Positions 6,225 to 8,778 of a stretch of 8,778 nucleotides of DNA are shown piece after piece; position 1 is the first letter of the stretch, and every line of letters starts with the position of its first letter. Both the position numbers and the translations under genes were made by a program. Under the pieces are notes generated by a model that ran no database searches, was not told the origin of the DNA, and saw nothing but the letters and a program-made list of their open reading frames with translations. This DNA comes from an uncultured Bacteroidota bacterium (GTDB taxonomy: Bacteria; Bacteroidota; Bacteroidia; Chitinophagales; Chitinophagaceae): positions 1-8,778 of the forward strand of contig CAIWKU010000285.1 of NCBI GenBank assembly GCA_903913355.1. The letters are read 5' to 3'.

Positions 6225-6776
6225 TTAGGAAGGCAGTACCACGGTGTCTACTACATGAATTACTCCATTACTTTGGTACACATTTTTAATGGTAATAGTG
6301 GAAACTCCTCCTTTTTCATCGGTAAGAATTATTTTATTACCCTTCATGCTGGCTTTCAATATGCCTCCGGATACTGTTTTCAAAGAAGCGGTTCCGTTAC
6401 CTTCTTTAATCAGTTTAGCCAATGCTTTTGAATCCAGGTTACCTGCCACCACATGATAAGTTAATATCTTTGTTAGTGTGGCTTTGTTCTCAGGTTTAAC
6501 CAGAGATTCTACTGTACCGGCTGGTAATTTTGCAAACGCATCGTTAGTTGGTGCAAATACAGTAAATGGGCCGGCTGATTGTAAAGTTTCTACTAAACCC
6601 GCAGCTTTCACAGCTGCAACCAACGTAGTGTGGTCTTTTGAATTAACTGCATTTTCTACAATGTTTTTACTCGCATACATGGGTGCACCGCCAACTTCAA
6701 CAGGCTTATCCATTTTTTGCGCCATAGAAGCATTCAATGCAAATGCAGATAGAAACAGGATGATAATCTTTTTCAT
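6225..6776 (-). CDS. Secreted FAS1 (fasciclin) domain protein
   Basis: The 183-residue protein has a clear signal peptide (MKKIIILFLSAFALNASMAQ, cut near residue 19-20) followed by one complete FAS1 domain. Visible hallmarks are the HTTLVAAVKAAGLVETL helix at 49-65, the conserved FTVFAPTNDAFAKLP at 71-85, the YHVVAG motif at 107-112, a central beta region, and the closing NGVIHVVDTVVLP at 170-182. FAS1 domains act in adhesion or extracellular matrix binding; single-domain secreted forms are common in Bacteroidota and their partner is seldom known. No lipobox or sortase signal, so it is probably periplasmic or released. It has a terminator behind it and a 164-bp gap before it, so it is likely transcribed alone, although no TTTG/TAnnTTTG promoter is visible. 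Confidence 0.93.
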   Translation of the reverse strand: MKKIIILFLSAFALNASMAQKMDKPVEVGGAPMYASKNIVENAVNSKDHTTLVAAVKAAGLVETLQSAGPFTVFAPTNDAFAKLPAGTVESLVKPENKATLTKILTYHVVAGNLDSKALAKLIKEGNGTASLKTVSGGILKASMKGNKIILTDEKGGVSTITIKNVYQSNGVIHVVDTVVLPS

Positions 6777-6813
6777 AATTTTTGTTGTAATTAGGTTGTT
6801 GAATAGGTTTTCA

Positions 6814-6832
6814 GGTATATCTACGGTATACC
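6814..6832. repeat. Inverted repeat GGTATA-N7-TATACC upstream of the fasciclin gene
   Basis: Six-base perfect arms (6814-6819 and 6827-6832) with a 7-nt spacer, about 40-60 nt ahead of the fasciclin start. It could be an operator or a leader hairpin. Further upstream in the same 164-bp gap, 6852-6865 is a pure A/T palindrome (AAAAAATATTTTTT), and 6931-6944 holds GACTAT twice, 2 nt apart, around the stop of the phosphodiesterase gene. No terminator for that gene is clear. Confidence 0.35.
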
Positions 6833-6940
6833 GGCAAGTTTGGTTTTACCCAAAAAATATTTTTTTGCCCGCGGGGATAATTTGAGAACCCGGGATGAGA
6901 TGTATACATGGAATACGAAGCTGATCACCAGACTATATGA

Positions 6941-7846
6941 CTATAATTTGGCAAACAGATCAGGAAAATCAGAGATCACCCCGGTTACACCCATTTTTTT
7001 TAATTCACGTATTCTTTCAATACTGTTAACCGTCCAGGGTAAGAGTCCAATTCCCGCATCTTTACATTGTTTTACCAGTAAGGGGGTAATTAATATTTCT
7101 GATGGGCTGTAGACTGTAGGAATAAAACCCAGTTCTTTTAATTGAAGGGCAAATGGTTTCTTATCAAAATCTTCTACTAATAAAGCTGTTTTAAACGATG
7201 GATAATGTTCATGAAGGTATTGCAGGGTTCTCGGATCAAAAGATTGTATGGTTACTCTATCCATAATCTTTTTCTCCATAATCACCGCCACCAGTAACTC
7301 TACAAATTCTGCTGGTTTTGGATGATATTGATCGTCCGTTGCAGGCTGTGTTTTTGTTTCGATATTGTACTGTGCAAGTGGTAGATGGTTAAGCTGGCAA
7401 AAATGTTCAACAGAATCAATCATCTCACTTAGGAGTGGTTTATATGCAGCCATTTTCTGCTGTGCCGGAAATCTTGGGTGTGGACGCATTCCTACATCAA
7501 ACTTTCTCACTTCAGCGTAATTCATGTGATAAATATTCAGCGATCTCTCTTCGGCTTCTGTAACCAGTGTACCATCGGGTTTGGTGGATATTTCATGATT
7601 AAAAAAAGGCTCGTGACTTAATACCAGTTTTTTATCCTTTGTAATCACAATATCAGTTTCCAGCGTGGTTACACCCAGTTCAAGGGCATGAAGCATGGCA
7701 GGGATGGTATTTTCCGGCATCAATCCCCGGCAACCCCTATGGCCTTCCTTATCAAAATTCTTTGCTTCCAATCGGCTCATCTTTTTATAGTTTGCGCAAC
7801 CGAGTAACATAATTATACCTAGGGCAGAAATCGCAATTTTATACAT
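6941..7846 (-). CDS. Lipoprotein glycerophosphodiester phosphodiesterase (GDPD family)
   Basis: The enzyme family splits glycerophosphodiesters into an alcohol and sn-glycerol-3-phosphate. The 301-residue product begins with a lipoprotein signal (MYKIAISALGIIMLLGC, lipid-bearing Cys17), so it is anchored, probably in the periplasm; the residues after Cys17 do not look like the Bacteroidota surface-export signal. The GDPD TIM barrel follows: EGHRGCRGLMPENTIPA at 34-50 with catalytic His36 and Arg37 and Glu45, LETDIVITKD at 62-71 with Glu63 and Asp65, second catalytic His in LSHEP at 76-80, NIETK at 161-165, TIQSFDPRTL at 199-208, LLPWTVNS at 268-275 and GVISDFPDL at the end. All key residues are present. 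The start overlaps the paiB-like stop by 8 nt (ATGTATAA), which points to coupled translation. Confidence 0.93.
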   Translation of the reverse strand: MYKIAISALGIIMLLGCANYKKMSRLEAKNFDKEGHRGCRGLMPENTIPAMLHALELGVTTLETDIVITKDKKLVLSHEPFFNHEISTKPDGTLVTEAEERSLNIYHMNYAEVRKFDVGMRPHPRFPAQQKMAAYKPLLSEMIDSVEHFCQLNHLPLAQYNIETKTQPATDDQYHPKPAEFVELLVAVIMEKKIMDRVTIQSFDPRTLQYLHEHYPSFKTALLVEDFDKKPFALQLKELGFIPTVYSPSEILITPLLVKQCKDAGIGLLPWTVNSIERIRELKKMGVTGVISDFPDLFAKL

Positions 7847-8474
7847 CTGGAAAGAGTTGTTTTTTTCTTTTAATCATTTCGGCTGCAATTGACTGTGACT
7901 GTTCATCGCTTCCCTGTAGTTTTTCAATAATGTTCTCATACGTCATTTTATCCTTATTCTGGCTAAGTTTGAACACATGTTCAATGGACTTGATCCTGAT
8001 TTCAAAAGCTACAATGGCTTTGGTAAGCGGAAGGATATATTCCTTCGAAAGTTCTTTGTATAGTGAAGGAGAAGAGGTATCATTTTCAAAATGACTGGTT
8101 AATTCATCCAGCAAATCCAAAAGCGCATCATCTTCCAAAAATTTTATTTCGCCTCTTGCATGCACCGACATATAATTCCAGGTAGAAGCCTGTTGTTTAT
8201 TTTCATACCAGCTGGCGCTCACATAAGTATGCGGACCCGTAAATACTACCAAAGCCTGGCTATTATTGATAAATGCTTTGTGGTGGTCATTTTGCCGCAT
8301 GATATGTCCACGCAGAAATAATTGCCCCTGGTTTTCTGAAATTAATACAGGGACCTGGGTGGCAACAGGTTTTTGTTCACTATCCGTACCTATCAGCATT
8401 ACAAAAGGGTGTTGCTTCATAAAAGTCAATACCCTTTCTGCATCCTTTTCCTTGAAATGCGGCAAATTATACAT
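7839..8474 (-). CDS. PaiB-like FMN-binding negative transcriptional regulator family protein
   Basis: The 211-residue protein follows the PaiB family from end to end: MYNLPHFKEKD at the N-terminus, a split-barrel flavin-binding fold with PVLISENQGQLFLRGHIMRQNDHH at 42-65 (broken here only by name: LRGH, ARxN-like and HH residues), YVSASWYE at 84-91, STWNYMSVHARGEI at 97-110, and the late FKLSQNK at 168-174. Named after Bacillus PaiB, reported to repress sporulation and degradative-enzyme genes, but members lack an obvious DNA-binding domain and the true role is uncertain; flavin binding is the safer statement. It is cytoplasmic. It lies 40 nt behind the mrp stop and overlaps the phosphodiesterase gene by 8 nt, so it is the middle gene of a likely operon. 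No fault in the frame. Confidence 0.92.
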   Translation of the reverse strand: MYNLPHFKEKDAERVLTFMKQHPFVMLIGTDSEQKPVATQVPVLISENQGQLFLRGHIMRQNDHHKAFINNSQALVVFTGPHTYVSASWYENKQQASTWNYMSVHARGEIKFLEDDALLDLLDELTSHFENDTSSPSLYKELSKEYILPLTKAIVAFEIRIKSIEHVFKLSQNKDKMTYENIIEKLQGSDEQSQSIAAEMIKRKKQLFPDV

Positions 8475-8478
8475 ATCC

Positions 8479-8486
8479 CGAAGATA
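8479..8486 (-). promoter_or_regulatory. -7-like element just before the paiB-like start
   Basis: On the - strand TATCTTCG, one change from TAnnTTTG, ends 4 nt before ATG 8474. The position is the same as for the methyltransferase gene and would give an almost leaderless transcript starting between mrp and paiB. No proper -33 TTTG is seen at 19-21 nt, so read-through from mrp may be the main route. Confidence 0.35.
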
Positions 8487-8514
8487 GCAAAAGAAACAGG
8501 TACGGCTTTACCGA

Positions 8515-8778
8515 CTATTTCACCATTTCGATGGGTTGGGTAATCGGCATCTGAGAATTTCGGATGGCAATATTTCTGACTGCCTGAGAGGTGATATTTC
8601 TGAATGCCTGTTGGCTGAGTTGGTCGCTGCTTAACATAGCGGGAATACCTTCATCCCCCCCTTCTCTGATGGTTTGAACAAGTGGTATCTGTCCCAGAAA
8701 TGGCAGATCATACTCTTCTGCCAGTCTTTTACCCCCTTCTTTTCCAAAAAGAAAGTATTTATTATCTGGTAATTCAGC
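8515..8778 (-). CDS. Mrp/ApbC (NBP35-type) P-loop ATPase, C-terminal 87 residues (5' end outside window)
   Basis: The frame is open to the window edge and ends at TAG (8517-8515). The visible part reads ELPDNKYFLFGKEGGKRLAE near the edge, then EYDLPFLGQIPLVQTIREGG, DEGIPAML and a less conserved tail with NITSQAVRNIAIRN. This is the normal C-terminal end of Mrp/ApbC proteins: the FGKxGGxxLA loop, then LGxIPLxxxIREGGDxGxP, whose last part is strongly conserved. The family binds and transfers Fe-S clusters to target proteins in the cytoplasm. The Walker motifs and the CxxC cluster ligands lie outside the window, so activity cannot be checked. paiB starts 40 nt after the stop on the same strand. 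Confidence 0.93.
   Translation of the reverse strand, partial: AELPDNKYFLFGKEGGKRLAEEYDLPFLGQIPLVQTIREGGDEGIPAMLSSDQLSQQAFRNITSQAVRNIAIRNSQMPITQPIEMVK

Noticed and set aside
6865..6897. GC-rich CCCGCGGG and CCCGGG as a terminator for the phosphodiesterase gene
   Set aside because: The pairings are short and compete with each other, and the stretch that follows on the - strand is A-rich before it is T-rich; not convincing.
6478..7112. Open frames on the + strand across the fasciclin and phosphodiesterase genes
   Set aside because: Antisense shadows of two well-supported genes; the part in the gap between them has no start context or family pattern.
8266..8487. Plus-strand frame of 73 codons opposite paiB
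   Set aside because: Antisense to the conserved N-terminal half of the PaiB-like protein; no support of its own.
1..8778. Mobile elements, CRISPR arrays, toxin-antitoxin or defence genes
   Set aside because: No transposase, integrase, repeat-spacer pattern or known defence domain was seen on either strand; the gene content looks like stable chromosome.

Overview
The window is ordinary bacterial chromosome from a member of the Bacteroidota, most likely the Chitinophagia/Chitinophagaceae. This is an inference from several signs: moderately AT-rich DNA, promoters of the TTTG-N19/20-TAnnTTTG type used by the Bacteroidota primary sigma factor, poor Shine-Dalgarno sequences, signal peptides ending just before Q or S, and the mix of families (DUF3500, ChaN-like, FAS1, Bacteroidota-style Crp/Fnr). 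I see no rRNA, tRNA, CRISPR array, insertion sequence or prophage. Eleven genes are supported; two run off the window ends.

Left part, + strand. The 3' end of a GH13 alpha-amylase gene (1-489) is followed by a gene for a membrane-anchored SRPBCC-domain protein (524-1051). After a promoter-bearing gap comes a Crp/Fnr-type regulator (1238-1867), then a secreted DsrE-like protein that lacks the family cysteines (1975-2445), then a 56-residue DUF1059 protein (2465-2635). A perfect 12-bp terminator hairpin (2655-2688) closes this group. The regulator-DsrE-DUF1059 set, with a TGAT-N6-ATCA palindrome between regulator and target, is the most system-like element here.

Middle, + strand. A spermidine-synthase-fold methyltransferase (2743-3438), a secreted DUF3500 protein (3490-4506) and a secreted ChaN/Tiki-fold protein (4587-5441) follow one another with short gaps. 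DUF3500 and ChaN are both predicted to act outside the cytoplasm and may share a metal- or haem-related role, but this is only inference.

Right part, - strand. Cytidylate kinase (cmk, 5438-6115) is convergent with the chaN-like gene; their stop codons share the tetranucleotide TTAA. cmk has its own clear promoter just behind the terminator of a secreted FAS1/fasciclin gene (6225-6776). Further upstream on the - strand lies an apparent operon: the Mrp/ApbC-type ATPase end (8515-8778), a PaiB-like FMN-binding protein (7839-8474) and a lipoprotein glycerophosphodiester phosphodiesterase (6941-7846). The last two overlap by 8 nt.

For several genes the longest possible reading frame begins at an upstream TTG or at an in-frame codon ahead of the real start. 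I chose ATG starts that give a clean signal peptide or family N-terminus. I found no clearly new defence or mobile system. The best leads are the cysteine-less secreted DsrE cassette, the DUF3500-ChaN pair, and the very short leaders ahead of cmk, the methyltransferase and paiB.
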